Shown piece after piece: positions 1-8,293 of a stretch of 64,000 nt of DNA. The notes below the pieces were generated by a model. It saw only the letters and a list, made by a program, of their open reading frames with translations. It was not told the origin of the DNA and did not search any database. A program made the translations under genes and the position numbers. Every line of letters starts with the position of its first letter. Position 1 is the stretch's first letter. Origin of the DNA: Bowmanella yangjiangensis (lineage in GTDB: Bacteria; Pseudomonadota; Gammaproteobacteria; Enterobacterales; Alteromonadaceae); assembly GCF_017255015.1 (NCBI RefSeq), contig NZ_JAFKCS010000003.1, positions 162,014-226,013 of the forward strand, in the 5' to 3' direction.

Positions 1-794
1 TCACAGCCTGTTGCTGCAATAGCCTCCAGCCACATACCACCATTTTTGGTGAATAACGTTACTGGTACACGGCGCCCTTCGTTTTCACGGGTCAGGCCGT
101 CGACAATTTTGTGCATATAGCGCAGTGAGAACTCTTCATAATCACGCGGAGACAACACGCCACCCCAGGTATCAAATATCATGACGGATTGGGCGCCAGC
201 GGCGACTTGTGCGTTCAAATACAGGATGACCGAATCTGCCAGCTTATCCAGCAACAGGTGCAGGGCGGCAGGTTCGGCAAACGCCATCTTCTTGATGATG
301 TTGAAGCTCTTGGTCGAGCCGCCTTCCACCATATAAGTCGCCAAGGTCCAAGGGCTACCAGAGAATCCAATTAAAGGCACCTGGCCGTTCAGGCCTTTAC
401 GGATAGTGCGTACGGCGTCCATCACATAACCCAGTTCTACTTCCGGATCAGGAACTGGCAATGCTTGAATCGCCGCCATATCGCGCAATGGGCGTTCAAA
501 CTTGGGTCCTTCGCCGGTTTCAAAATACAGACCCAGACCCATGGCATCCGGAATCGTCAGAATATCGGAGAACAGGATGGCGGCGTCCAAATCAAAACGG
601 CGAAGAGGTTGCAGAGTCACTTCGCAGGCCAATTCAGGGTTTTTACACAGTGACATAAAATCTCCCGCCTGCGCACGGGTTGCGCGGTACTCGGGCAAAT
701 AACGGCCGGCCTGGCGCATCATCCATACAGGAGTGATATCCACAGGCTGCTTAAGTAACGCCCTCAAATATCTGTCATTTTGTAGTGGTTGCAT
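1..794 (-). CDS. hemE: Uroporphyrinogen decarboxylase, 3' end missing
   Basis: The enzyme decarboxylates uroporphyrinogen III to coproporphyrinogen III in cytoplasmic heme synthesis. The frame begins at the ATG complementary to 792-794, after a GGAG ribosome site about 7 nt upstream, and runs off the left edge of the window after 264 codons; the family is about 354 residues. The N-terminal part contains the signature [16 protein letters not shown] with the substrate-binding arginines, followed by the conserved FSDIL and [13 protein letters not shown] segments. In E. coli hemE directly follows nudC on the same strand; here nudC lies 3.8 kb away with an accessory operon between. Identification is secure; the C-terminus cannot be judged. 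Confidence 0.97.
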   Translation of the reverse strand, partial: MQPLQNDRYLRALLKQPVDITPVWMMRQAGRYLPEYRATRAQAGDFMSLCKNPELACEVTLQPLRRFDLDAAILFSDILTIPDAMGLGLYFETGEGPKFERPLRDMAAIQALPVPDPEVELGYVMDAVRTIRKGLNGQVPLIGFSGSPWTLATYMVEGGSTKSFNIIKKMAFAEPAALHLLLDKLADSVILYLNAQVAAGAQSVMIFDTWGGVLSPRDYEEFSLRYMHKIVDGLTRENEGRRVPVTLFTKNGGMWLEAIAATGC

Positions 795-935
795 GTGCTG
801 CTCCTGTCTGATGCGCTAAAAAACCCGCGCATTCTACCAGCTAATACGACATCGATACACCAAGCAATCCTTGCGATGAATCAACGTTTGAAGCTTTAAA
901 TGAAATGCTATTCATCCTATTTGAGGCATGAAAGC

Positions 936-965
936 TTGCACTGCTTCGATATTCTTTGCTATAAA
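936..965 (+). promoter_or_regulatory. Sigma-70-type promoter of candidate small RNA
   Basis: TTGCAC (936-941) and TATAAA (960-965) are separated by 18 nt, and the -10 carries an extended TGn element (957-959). The predicted start of transcription is near 972. No coding frame follows before the terminator at 1031-1060. Confidence 0.6.
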
Positions 966-971
966 ACCTCT

Positions 972-1062
972 GCGCTAGTGAAATCAAAATAAAAGAAGCC
1001 CGGTTACGGGACCTCCACGCTAAAATATTTAAGCCTTACCGTTTTCGGTAAGGCTTTTTTAT
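972..1062 (+). ncRNA. Candidate trans-acting small RNA, about 90 nt
   Basis: A free-standing transcription unit in the 655-nt gap between hemE and the next gene: promoter at 936-965, then about 90 nt, then a strong intrinsic terminator. The predicted transcript has an A-rich 5' part, a small hairpin CCCG-GTTA-CGGG (999-1010), a single-stranded stretch ACCTCCACGCTAAAATAT (1011-1028), and the terminator stem. ACCTCC is complementary to a Shine-Dalgarno sequence (GGAGGT). The only GTG start inside meets a stop after four codons, so it does not look like a small protein gene. Architecture (hairpin, open seed, terminator with U-tract) is typical of Hfq-dependent sRNAs, but I do not recognise the family. 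Confidence 0.5.
1031..1060 (+). terminator. Intrinsic terminator of the candidate sRNA
   Basis: A perfect 10-bp stem AAGCCTTACC / GGTAAGGCTT with a GTTTTC loop, followed by TTTTATTTTT. No protein gene on the plus strand ends upstream of it, which is the main reason to propose a non-coding transcript. Confidence 0.85.
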
Positions 1063-1449
1063 TTTTGGCCTACCCGATCCGCATATCGGGGGGCGATGGT
1101 TTTTTGTTTTGTGCTATCACCGCTTGGTTGATAAAGCAAAAATTACAAAGCTTTTAAAGCTGCGCTTTGGACTATTACCCACCTTAGCTTTTCCATAGCA
1201 ATACAATAGGACGCCGATTTTGTCTTGTTGACTGCCGATTTTCTTATAGTGTTTTGGCTGCTGCTCGCACTATTATTTTAACACTATATTAACGAACGAT
1301 TGGTTGGCTGGTTCAGTCTTCCAAGTTCTGTCAGATGAGAGACAACCCTTTTGTCATCCGCAACTTAGCCGATCGAAAACTATCAGGCTCTGCGAATCTG
1401 AATGTAAAAACCTGTGCACCCTGCACAGGATGAGAAAAAAGGAAAACGC
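1063..1449. other. Intergenic region upstream of the oxidoreductase operon
   Basis: No gene is seen. It holds two direct repeats GCCGATTTT (1213-1221 and 1234-1242, 21 bp apart) and an inverted repeat TATAGTGTT / AACACTATA (1245-1253 and 1280-1288). These are possible regulator sites for the operon that starts at 1450. I could not assign a convincing promoter. Confidence 0.45.
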
Positions 1450-2142
1450 ATGCTAAATCGTTCCGTTCTATCTGTAATGCTACTCGCCTCTTGTGTCTTT
1501 GCCGTTAGCGCAGCCGATAATCAGCTTTCAGAGAAGGAAAAAGCAGAGGGGTGGGAACTACTGTTTGATGGTCAGGACTTATCACAGTGGCGTAATTTCA
1601 AGCGCGATACATTGAGTGATAAGTGGCAGGCAAAAGACGGTGTGTTGCAACTATCCGGCGCTGGTGGTGGCGATATCCTGACCAAAAAGACCTATGAAAA
1701 TTTCGAGCTTCAGGTGGACTGGAAAATTTCCGCGGGGGGGAACAGCGGTATTTTTGTGTTGGTAGATGAAACCGGGAATGCCATTTACTCCCATGCGCCT
1801 GAAATTCAGATCCTGGATGATGCGCGCCATTCAGACAATAAGATTGATTCTCACCGTTCCGGCTCACTCTACGATTTACTCGCAGCGCCCGCATCTGCGC
1901 AAAAGCCAGCGGAAAACTGGAATCACGTGGTAATCAGATTGGAGCAAGGCCATTTGCAGGTATGGCAAAACGATGTGGTTACAACCAGTATCGTGATTGG
2001 CAGCAGCAGTTGGAACACGCTAATGGCCGCCAGTAAGTTTGCCAACTGGGACGGATTTGCAAAGCAGCATAGTGGCCATATCGGTCTGCAAGATCATGGA
2101 GACCCCGTTTATTTTAAGAATATTAAGATAAAGGAGTTATGA
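1450..2142 (+). CDS. Secreted DUF1080 (3-keto-disaccharide hydrolase family) protein
   Basis: A 230-residue protein with a Sec signal peptide (MLNRSVLSVMLLASCVFAVSA) and one concanavalin-like DUF1080 domain (PF06439), recognisable from GWELLFDGQDLSQWRNF near the start, the GGGDILTKKTYENFEL block and the terminal HIGLQDHGDPVYFKNIKIKEL. Members of this family have been shown to cleave 3-ketoglycosides. The start at 1450 is preferred over an in-frame ATG at 1414 because it places the signal peptide at the N-terminus and has AAAAGGA upstream. The stop overlaps a possible ATG of the next gene, so the three genes are probably one transcript. Enzymatic activity is inferred from family and neighbours; structural carbohydrate binding is the alternative. 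Confidence 0.8.
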   Translation: MLNRSVLSVMLLASCVFAVSAADNQLSEKEKAEGWELLFDGQDLSQWRNFKRDTLSDKWQAKDGVLQLSGAGGGDILTKKTYENFELQVDWKISAGGNSGIFVLVDETGNAIYSHAPEIQILDDARHSDNKIDSHRSGSLYDLLAAPASAQKPAENWNHVVIRLEQGHLQVWQNDVVTTSIVIGSSSWNTLMAASKFANWDGFAKQHSGHIGLQDHGDPVYFKNIKIKEL

Positions 2143-2144
2143 GT

Positions 2145-3824
2145 ATGAGGGACAATCGCCACGAAGTAATTGTGGTGGGCTCTGGTGCGGGCGGCGCCAT
2201 GGCTGCTTATACTCTGACCAAATCCGGGCATAAGGTACTGATGCTAGAAGCTGGCAGAGACTACGACCCGAAAACTGAAACACCGATGTTTAAGCGAAAC
2301 GGTGATGCGCCACTAATGGGGGCTGCCACAAGCGACAAGCATTTTGGATTTTACGACGCCACAGTCGATGGCGGTTGGCAAGTTCCGGATGAGCCATATA
2401 GCGTTGCAGAGGGTGATGATTTTTACTGGTGGCGAGCCAGAATGCTGGGGGGGAGAACCAATCATTGGGGACGTTTCTCTTTACGCTTCAGTGAGCATGA
2501 CTTTAAAGGTAAGAGTCGGGATGGGTTAGGTGCCGACTGGCCATTTGACTATGCCGAACTGGCCCCCTGGTATGATAAAACCGAAGAATTGGTCGGTGTT
2601 TGTGGCACCAACACTGGGTTGGACGATATGCCACCTTCAGCCGAAGGCGTATTGCATCCACCTCCGCAACCGCGCGTGCCAGAGTTGTTGATTGCCGCCG
2701 CGGCTAAAAAACAAGGTATTCCCATGGTGCCAATGCACCGAGCGGTGTTGACCCGTCCCAAAGATGACCGTGCGGCCTGTTTCTGGGCTACACCTTGTGG
2801 CCACGGTTGTTCAATCGGCGCCGCCTTTCAAACTACCACCTCGTTACTACCTATGGCCAAAGCAACGGGGAATCTGCAGATCATTACCCAAGCCATGGTG
2901 AAGTCAGTGGATACTGATGATCAGGGCAAAGTGATAGGGGTGACTTACATTGATAAAGCGTCTGGTCACACTCACAACCTAAAGGCGAAAGTGATCATTC
3001 TTGCAGCCAGTGCGTGTGAGTCTGCGAGAATACTGCTGAATTCTAAGAGCCAACATTTTCCTGATGGATTAGCAAATTCCAGCGGTCAGGTTGGTAAAAA
3101 TTTGATGGATTCAACCGGTGCTCATCTTGGTGCAATCATTCCTGCTCTCAAAGGGAGACCAAGGTATAACGAGGATGGGCATACCTCCAATCACCTGTTT
3201 ATCCCTTGGTGGGGGCATGCCGCTCAGGCAAAAGGTGAACTGGATTTTCCACGGGGTTATCACTTTGAGATCGGCTGTGGTTTCCGGGAGCCTGGTGCAG
3301 GCGTTTCAGGTTCCTTACAGGGATATGGTAAGGCGGTAAAACAACAGGTCTGGGACAACTACGGTGCTTATGTGGGATTTTCGCTGCGTGGCGAAATGTT
3401 ACCCAACCCCGATTCTTATATGGAGATTGACGAGAGTGTTCGGGATAAGTGGGGAATACCGGTATCCAAGTTTCACTTTAAATGGTCCGAGCATGAGCTC
3501 AAACAAATTGAGCATGGCTTAAAGACGGCAAAAGCACTGCTGGAGACCATGGGGGCGGACGTTGGAGAGTTGCCATCTGCCGAACAGGCGATATCCAAAG
3601 GGGGCTCAATTATTCATGAGGTAGGTACCACCAGAATGGGCAGCTCCGCAGAGAGTTCAGTGACCAACCAATGGGGGCAAACTTGGGACTGCGACAATCT
3701 GTTTGTGATGGATGGTGGTGTTTTTGCTTCCAATCCACATAAGAACTGCACGCTTACGATTATGACCCTGGCAATGCGCAATGCATCCTGGCTGTCGGCA
3801 CAATTGAAAGGTGGGGTAATCTAA
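2145..3824 (+). CDS. GMC oxidoreductase, probable glucoside 3-dehydrogenase catalytic subunit
   Basis: A 559-residue FAD-dependent glucose-methanol-choline oxidoreductase. Visible features: the dinucleotide fold GSGAGG near residue 12; TNHWG around His107, resembling the STHW motif that carries covalent FAD in pyranose 2-oxidase; cysteines 212, 218 and 222 in a C-x5-C-x3-C cluster like the Fe-S-binding cysteine region of bacterial FAD-dependent sugar dehydrogenases; and a C-terminal domain with His491 and Asn534 as the expected catalytic pair (HEVGTTRMG and NPHKNCTLT). There is no own signal peptide, so export would ride on the Tat signal of the partner gene that follows. An ATG at 2139 overlaps the previous stop, but AAGGAG at 2131-2136 is better spaced (8 nt) for 2145. 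Substrate is inferred; gluconate or another sugar is possible. Confidence 0.82.
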   Translation: MRDNRHEVIVVGSGAGGAMAAYTLTKSGHKVLMLEAGRDYDPKTETPMFKRNGDAPLMGAATSDKHFGFYDATVDGGWQVPDEPYSVAEGDDFYWWRARMLGGRTNHWGRFSLRFSEHDFKGKSRDGLGADWPFDYAELAPWYDKTEELVGVCGTNTGLDDMPPSAEGVLHPPPQPRVPELLIAAAAKKQGIPMVPMHRAVLTRPKDDRAACFWATPCGHGCSIGAAFQTTTSLLPMAKATGNLQIITQAMVKSVDTDDQGKVIGVTYIDKASGHTHNLKAKVIILAASACESARILLNSKSQHFPDGLANSSGQVGKNLMDSTGAHLGAIIPALKGRPRYNEDGHTSNHLFIPWWGHAAQAKGELDFPRGYHFEIGCGFREPGAGVSGSLQGYGKAVKQQVWDNYGAYVGFSLRGEMLPNPDSYMEIDESVRDKWGIPVSKFHFKWSEHELKQIEHGLKTAKALLETMGADVGELPSAEQAISKGGSIIHEVGTTRMGSSAESSVTNQWGQTWDCDNLFVMDGGVFASNPHKNCTLTIMTLAMRNASWLSAQLKGGVI

Positions 3825-3825
3825 T

Positions 3826-4566
3826 ATGTCAGAAAACATCACTCCTTATCAGTATTTACCTAACATGAGTCGTCGTGAGTCGCTTAAATGGTTGACTGTG
3901 TTAGCGGCCAGCGCTGTTGTGACCTCAGTGTCAGGATGCAGTTTTATCAGCGAAACTGAGCCTGTCAAGGTTGGACACTGGCCTGATCTGACCCCAACTC
4001 CCATTGAGGTTGCAGGGTACGGTACCGACCCCAATTTGATTTTACCTCCTGAATCCCCCTGGCCCAGAACCTTGTCCTCCACACAACTGACGTTGGTTGC
4101 GGTGTTATCGGACATCATCGTACCAAGAGATGGGGCGGTGCCGTCTGCCACCGAGGTAAAGGTGCCGGATGTTATCGACGAATGGGTAAGTGCTCCTTAT
4201 CAAACGCAGCAACGTGACCGGCTGGTTGTTTTGAATGCATTAGCCTGGATTGAGGAGGAATCGCAGCGCCGGTTTAACCTTGGTTTTGTCGGACTCAGTG
4301 GCGAGCAGCAGTTAAAGATTATGGATGACATTGCTTACAACAATGCGCAAACCCCTGAGGAGTTCAAACGTATTGCTAAGGCGTTTGACCGATTCCGTGG
4401 GCTGGTACTGGCGGCGTTTTATACGTCACCTGAAGGTAGTAAAGATATAGGCTATTTGGGCAATGTCCCCATTGCTGGAGACTATCCCGGGCCAACCGAG
4501 GAAGCCCGACAGCACCTTGAACAGGTTCTGGCATCACTCAAGTTGTCTGACTACGCCTATTCCTGA
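3826..4566 (+). CDS. Gluconate 2-dehydrogenase subunit 3-like Tat lipoprotein
   Basis: A 246-residue small subunit of membrane-associated FAD sugar dehydrogenases. The N-terminus has a twin-arginine motif SRRESLKW, a hydrophobic stretch, and a lipobox ending in VSGC (Cys38), so it looks like a Tat-exported lipoprotein that could carry the folded flavoprotein partner across the membrane. The body matches the subunit 3 family (LTLVAVLSDIIVPRD, then the helical C-terminal segment with RFRGLVLAAFYTSPEGSKDIGYLGN). It starts one base after the GMC stop. No cytochrome c subunit gene follows, so the electron acceptor is not encoded here. Confidence 0.85.
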   Translation: MSENITPYQYLPNMSRRESLKWLTVLAASAVVTSVSGCSFISETEPVKVGHWPDLTPTPIEVAGYGTDPNLILPPESPWPRTLSSTQLTLVAVLSDIIVPRDGAVPSATEVKVPDVIDEWVSAPYQTQQRDRLVVLNALAWIEEESQRRFNLGFVGLSGEQQLKIMDDIAYNNAQTPEEFKRIAKAFDRFRGLVLAAFYTSPEGSKDIGYLGNVPIAGDYPGPTEEARQHLEQVLASLKLSDYAYS

Positions 4567-4623
4567 ATGCAAATACTCATAGGGCTGCTGGCCAAACGCC
4601 ATGTCAGCCCTTGGTTCGTAGAT

Positions 4624-5424
4624 TTATTGTGGCACTCGGTTTGTTGTTGCCTGAATCAGTTGCCCGGCAATTGAAAATGGCGGCGGTGTTAAAGGTAATT
4701 TGTCAAAGTCGAACCAATCAGCCGCCAGTATTTCTCTGCCATCGACCTGGATTTCACCAGAGTCCCATTCAGCCATATAGCCCATCATCAACGAATGGGG
4801 GAAGGGCCAGGGCTGGCTGGAGAAATAGCGCAGATTTTTTACCTTAATACCCACTTCTTCCATGATTTCTCTGTGCACTGCCTGTTCCAGGCTTTCTCCA
4901 CTTTCGACAAAACCGGCCAGAGTGGAATACATGCCTTCTTTGTGATGCGCGCCTTGAGCGAGCAGGATTTGCTCGCCTTTACGCACCGCAACGATGATGC
5001 AGGGAGAAATGCGCGGATAACAGCGGTGCTGACAGCGATGGCAATGCATGGCTAGTTCCCAGTGTACCGCTTCCATGCGGCTGCCGCATTGTCCGCAAAA
5101 TCGGTGAGTTCGCAGGAACAGCGCAACCTGCCAGGCTCTGGCCAGAATATTAAATGCATCACGGGCTTCGCTCATCAGGGCGGCTCTGAGGTTAATTAGT
5201 TCGATATTGTCCCGATCCGGCACTTCCTGCCCCAGATCAATCACGTAGCAATTTTGCTGGCGGTATTCTCCGACTTTAATCACGTCGTCTGCGTAGGCGG
5301 ACAGGAAATGGAGCTCAGACCACTTTTGTTCGATAAGGCAGCTTTGTCCGCTTAGTTGCACCAACTTATCCTGAGAAAGGATAAGCCAATAGGCTTGTTC
5401 ATCTTTGCTGGGGCGATGTTTCAT
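4624..5424 (-). CDS. nudC: NAD(+)/NADH pyrophosphatase (RNA-deNADding enzyme) NudC
   Basis: A 266-residue Nudix hydrolase that splits NAD(H) and removes NAD caps from RNA. It has the zinc ribbon Cys110, Cys113, Cys128, Cys131, a Nudix box at residues 171-193 (GFVESGE...REIMEEVGI), and the NudC-specific SQPWPFPHS at 203-211. The length is normal for the family (E. coli 257). It is divergent from rsd, as in E. coli, but hemE is displaced from its usual downstream position. It is convergent with the oxidoreductase operon, with only 57 bp between the stops. Confidence 0.96.
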   Translation of the reverse strand: MKHRPSKDEQAYWLILSQDKLVQLSGQSCLIEQKWSELHFLSAYADDVIKVGEYRQQNCYVIDLGQEVPDRDNIELINLRAALMSEARDAFNILARAWQVALFLRTHRFCGQCGSRMEAVHWELAMHCHRCQHRCYPRISPCIIVAVRKGEQILLAQGAHHKEGMYSTLAGFVESGESLEQAVHREIMEEVGIKVKNLRYFSSQPWPFPHSLMMGYMAEWDSGEIQVDGREILAADWFDFDKLPLTPPPFSIAGQLIQATTNRVPQ

Positions 5425-5597
5425 ATTTCACTACTTATGTGCGGCTTAAGAGGCGAGCATACCAGCTTGCGCATGGCTTGTCGGCGAGAGGACCGACGAG
5501 CTGAGTATAGCGCTTTTGCAATTGGGGCATTCTGATATACTGCATTTTACAATTGATTTACCTGAACCGTTGATGGGGACGGAGCGGGAGAATAACA

Positions 5598-6062
5598 ATG
5601 CTAAATAAAGTAGAACAAGCCGAACAAAAATGGGGCGGGTCACACACCGCCATTGATAATTGGATTAATGCCCGCAAGTTGTTGCTGGTGGAATACTGCC
5701 GATTGGCGGGTTTGCCGCCATTTGATGCACAACGTCAGGCATTACCGGGTAAAGACGTCATCGAAACCTTCTGTGAAATGCTGATGGACTATGTGTCGGC
5801 AGGGCATTTTGAGTTTTACGACAAAATAGTTGAGGGTAGTCAGACCAATGGTGAGGGAAAATCCCTGGCGGATGAGGTTTATCCGCAGATTGCTGACACC
5901 ACTGAAATGGCATTGAGCTTTAATGACAGTTATGCCGAGATTGACGATGACCATGATATGCAAGGCTTCGACAAACATTTGTCGGATTTAGGTCAGGCCA
6001 TGGAAGCACGATTTGAGCTTGAAGACAGGTTGATTCAAACCTTGTATCACGACCATTTGTGA
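5598..6062 (+). CDS. rsd: Anti-sigma-70 factor Rsd/AlgQ family
   Basis: A 154-residue cytoplasmic helical protein that binds region 4 of RpoD and reduces its use of core RNA polymerase in stationary phase. The sequence follows E. coli Rsd along its length: WINARKLLLVEYCRLAG, the FCEMLMDYVSAGHFEFYDKI block, and the C-terminal LGQAMEARFELEDRLIQ. ATG at 5598 is preceded by GGGAG with good spacing. Adjacent and divergent to nudC, the same pairing as in E. coli. Confidence 0.95.
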   Translation: MLNKVEQAEQKWGGSHTAIDNWINARKLLLVEYCRLAGLPPFDAQRQALPGKDVIETFCEMLMDYVSAGHFEFYDKIVEGSQTNGEGKSLADEVYPQIADTTEMALSFNDSYAEIDDDHDMQGFDKHLSDLGQAMEARFELEDRLIQTLYHDHL

Positions 6063-6067
6063 AGCAT

Positions 6068-6094
6068 AAAAAAGGCGCCAATCAGGCGCCTTTT
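6068..6094. terminator. Bidirectional terminator after rsd
   Basis: A-tract, GGCGCC, 5-nt loop AATCA, GGCGCC, TTTT. It can end rsd on the plus strand and, read the other way with the A-tract becoming a U-tract, transcripts leaving rho. Confidence 0.75.
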
Positions 6095-6096
6095 AT

Positions 6097-6246
6097 GTTC
6101 AGGATGAACGGTATGCCGTGGGTTCATGGATGAGCAGGAACGGCGATGTTCAGGATGAACGGGACGAAAAACTGCTCCTGCGTTTTCGTCACTTCCGCCC
6201 TCCCTGGCGGTCGTATTCCGTGGGTTCAAGGATGAACAGGAACGGC
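6097..6246. repeat. Cluster of four GTTCAGGATGAAC-type palindromic repeats
   Basis: Short dyads (GTTCA, short spacer, TGAAC) occur at 6097-6109, 6122-6135 (degenerate right arm), 6148-6160 and 6224-6237. The second and fourth share a longer context (CCGTGGGTTCA...AGGAACGGC). Between the third and fourth lie two further hairpins: GACGAAAA / TTTTCGTC (6164-6191) and CCGCC / GGCGG (6196-6211). The arrangement resembles REP-like elements that accumulate between convergent genes; here it lies between the ends of rsd and rho. Confidence 0.7.
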
Positions 6247-6259
6247 CAGCTTGCCAAAA

Positions 6260-7525
6260 CTAGCTCTTCTGACGACGCATGGCGTCAAAAAACTCATTGT
6301 TGGTTTTGGTCATCGACAGCTTGTCGATGAGGAATTCCATCGCATCAATTTCGGACATTTCATGTACGATCTTGCGCAGGATCCACATCTTTTGCAGCTC
6401 GTCCTGGGTAGTGAGAAGTTCCTCACGACGGGTACCAGAACGGTTAAAGTCGATGGCTGGGAATACACGTTTCTCTGCAATCTTACGATTCAGGTGTAGT
6501 TCCATGTTACCCGTACCTTTAAACTCTTCGTAGATAACCTCGTCCATCTTCGAACCGGTATCGATCAGTGCTGTAGCGATAATGGTCAGGCTGCCGCCTT
6601 CTTCAACATTACGGGCTGCACCGAAGAAACGCTTAGGTTTATGCAGGGCGTTGGCGTCTACACCACCGGTCAGGACTTTACCTGATGAAGGAATAACGGT
6701 GTTGTAAGCACGAGCCAGACGGGTAATAGAGTCAAGCAGAATGACCACGTCTTTTTTATGTTCAACCAGACGCTTAGCCTTTTCGATAACCATCTCGGCC
6801 ACTTGCACGTGGCGGCTGGCTGGTTCATCGAAGGTCGAAGCGACCACTTCACCTTGCACCAAACGTTGCATCTCGGTAACTTCTTCCGGACGCTCGTCGA
6901 TAAGCAATACCATCAACACACATTCGGGGTAGTTGGCGGCGATGCTCTGGGCAATGTTCTGCAGCAATAAGGTTTTACCGGCTTTGGGCGGGGCTACGAT
7001 TAGACCACGTTGACCACGACCTATAGGTGAGGCCAAATCCAATACGCGGGCAGTGATATCTTCGGTACTGCCGTTACCACGTTCCATACGCAAACGCTCT
7101 TTGGCATGCAAAGGCGTCAGGTTTTCAAACAAAATTTTGTTGCGTGAGTTTTCCGGGCGATCGAAGTTAACTTCGCTGATTTTCAGCAGGGCAAAGTAAC
7201 GCTCACTGTCTTTTGGCGGGCGAATTTTTCCTGAAATAGAATCGCCGGTACGCAGGTTAAAGCGTCGAATTTGGCTGGGCGAGACGTATATGTCGTCAGG
7301 GCCGGCCAAATAAGAGGAATCCGCTGAACGCAGAAAGCCAAAACCATCCTGCAATATTTCCAGTACCCCATCACCGAAAATGTCTTCACCACTTTTCGCA
7401 TGGGCTTTGAGGATTGAGAAGATGATATCTTGTTTGCGGGCGCGGGCCATGTTTTCCAGGCCCATTTTTTCCGCCAGTTCTACCAGTTCGCTGACGGGTT
7501 TATTTTTGAGTTCCGTTAGGTTCAT
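6260..7525 (-). CDS. rho: Transcription termination factor Rho
   Basis: A 421-residue hexameric RNA helicase that terminates transcription at rut sites. Domains in order: Rho_N helical domain (1-45), cold-shock-like primary RNA-binding domain with GFGFLR (61-66), and a RecA-like ATPase with Walker [13 protein letters not shown] (174-185) and Walker [14 protein letters not shown]. The length is almost that of E. coli Rho (419). The gene lies downstream of trxA on the same strand but behind a terminator and a leader of about 300 nt, so it is probably transcribed on its own and may be autoregulated through that leader. Confidence 0.98.
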   Translation of the reverse strand: MNLTELKNKPVSELVELAEKMGLENMARARKQDIIFSILKAHAKSGEDIFGDGVLEILQDGFGFLRSADSSYLAGPDDIYVSPSQIRRFNLRTGDSISGKIRPPKDSERYFALLKISEVNFDRPENSRNKILFENLTPLHAKERLRMERGNGSTEDITARVLDLASPIGRGQRGLIVAPPKAGKTLLLQNIAQSIAANYPECVLMVLLIDERPEEVTEMQRLVQGEVVASTFDEPASRHVQVAEMVIEKAKRLVEHKKDVVILLDSITRLARAYNTVIPSSGKVLTGGVDANALHKPKRFFGAARNVEEGGSLTIIATALIDTGSKMDEVIYEEFKGTGNMELHLNRKIAEKRVFPAIDFNRSGTRREELLTTQDELQKMWILRKIVHEMSEIDAMEFLIDKLSMTKTNNEFFDAMRRQKS

Positions 7526-7830
7526 ATCGGTGGGTCTTAATGATTGAAAATATGCTCTTAATGCAAGTGTGTTCAGACTTTTAAAGGGTCGTAAACGTCA
7601 GATTGCGTCGGTTTGACGCGAGGATTAAGCTCTGCGCTCCATGCGCCACCCGTCGAGCGGGCCGGCTGCGGCGATAACACTGTTCCAGACAGCCTTTCTG
7701 TTCGTATCGAATGGAATCGATGCTGAGAACGAAATCTAAGTTAGCACCAAAAATCAACAGCGTCTAGTAATCTTTCGCTGCTAATTTATTCATTCTCAGT
7801 GAATTTTTGCGCAAATTTGTGACGGCGCAG
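7526..7830 (-). promoter_or_regulatory. Long 5' leader of rho
   Basis: About 305 nt without a supported gene between the trxA terminator and rho. In E. coli the rho leader carries Rho-dependent attenuation, so a similar role is likely. On the minus strand I see only a nine-codon reading frame (7793-7764) and a five-codon one; neither has a convincing ribosome site. No intrinsic terminator is seen inside. Confidence 0.4.
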
Positions 7831-7858
7831 AAAAAAGCCCGGATTAGCCGGGCTTTTT
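7831..7858 (-). terminator. Intrinsic terminator of trxA
   Basis: Stem AGCCCGG (7836-7842) / CCGGGCT (7848-7854) with a 5-nt loop, bounded by A6 on one side and T5 on the other, so it works for trxA on the minus strand, separating it from rho. Confidence 0.85.
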
Positions 7859-7861
7859 AAA

Positions 7862-8188
7862 TTAGATATTTTCTTTCAGGAATTCGGTCAGTTGCGTTTT
7901 AGATAGCGCGCCAACCTTGGTTGCCGCTACATTACCGCCTTTAAATAGCAGCAAAGTAGGGATACCACGAATACCATATTTAGGTGGAGTTTCAGTATTG
8001 TGGTCGACATTCAGCTTGGCAACTGTTAATTTGCCTTCGAATTCGCCAGCCACTTCATCTAGAATTGGCGCGATCATTTTGCACGGGCCACACCATTCCG
8101 CCCAGAAGTCAACTAATACAGGACCTTCGGCGTTGATAACATCAGCCTCAAAACTGTCATCAGTCAACTGGATAATTTTGTCGCTCAT
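7862..8188 (-). CDS. trxA: Thioredoxin 1
   Basis: A 108-residue cytoplasmic disulfide reductase with the active site WCGPC (Cys33 and Cys36), the cis-proline segment [11 protein letters not shown], and near-identity to E. coli TrxA along the chain. The start at 8188 (MSDKII) is chosen over an in-frame TTG at 8200 because it matches the family N-terminus and has GGAGAAGAG just upstream. Divergent from rhlB, same order as in E. coli. Confidence 0.97.
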   Translation of the reverse strand: MSDKIIQLTDDSFEADVINAEGPVLVDFWAEWCGPCKMIAPILDEVAGEFEGKLTVAKLNVDHNTETPPKYGIRGIPTLLLFKGGNVAATKVGALSKTQLTEFLKENI

Positions 8189-8293
8189 TCTCTTCTCCAA
8201 ACTTGGCTGCCTCGGCAGAAAACACCTGGCAGGCGATTGTGGCTATTTATATAGAAACTGTTTTTTAATGCAAGCACTGATAAGCTATAAGCT

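Noticed and set aside
901-914. TGAAATGCTATTCA upstream of the candidate sRNA as a Fur box
   Set aside because: It is a 14-bp dyad with TGA/TCA ends and does not fit the 15-bp 7-1-7 Fur pattern.
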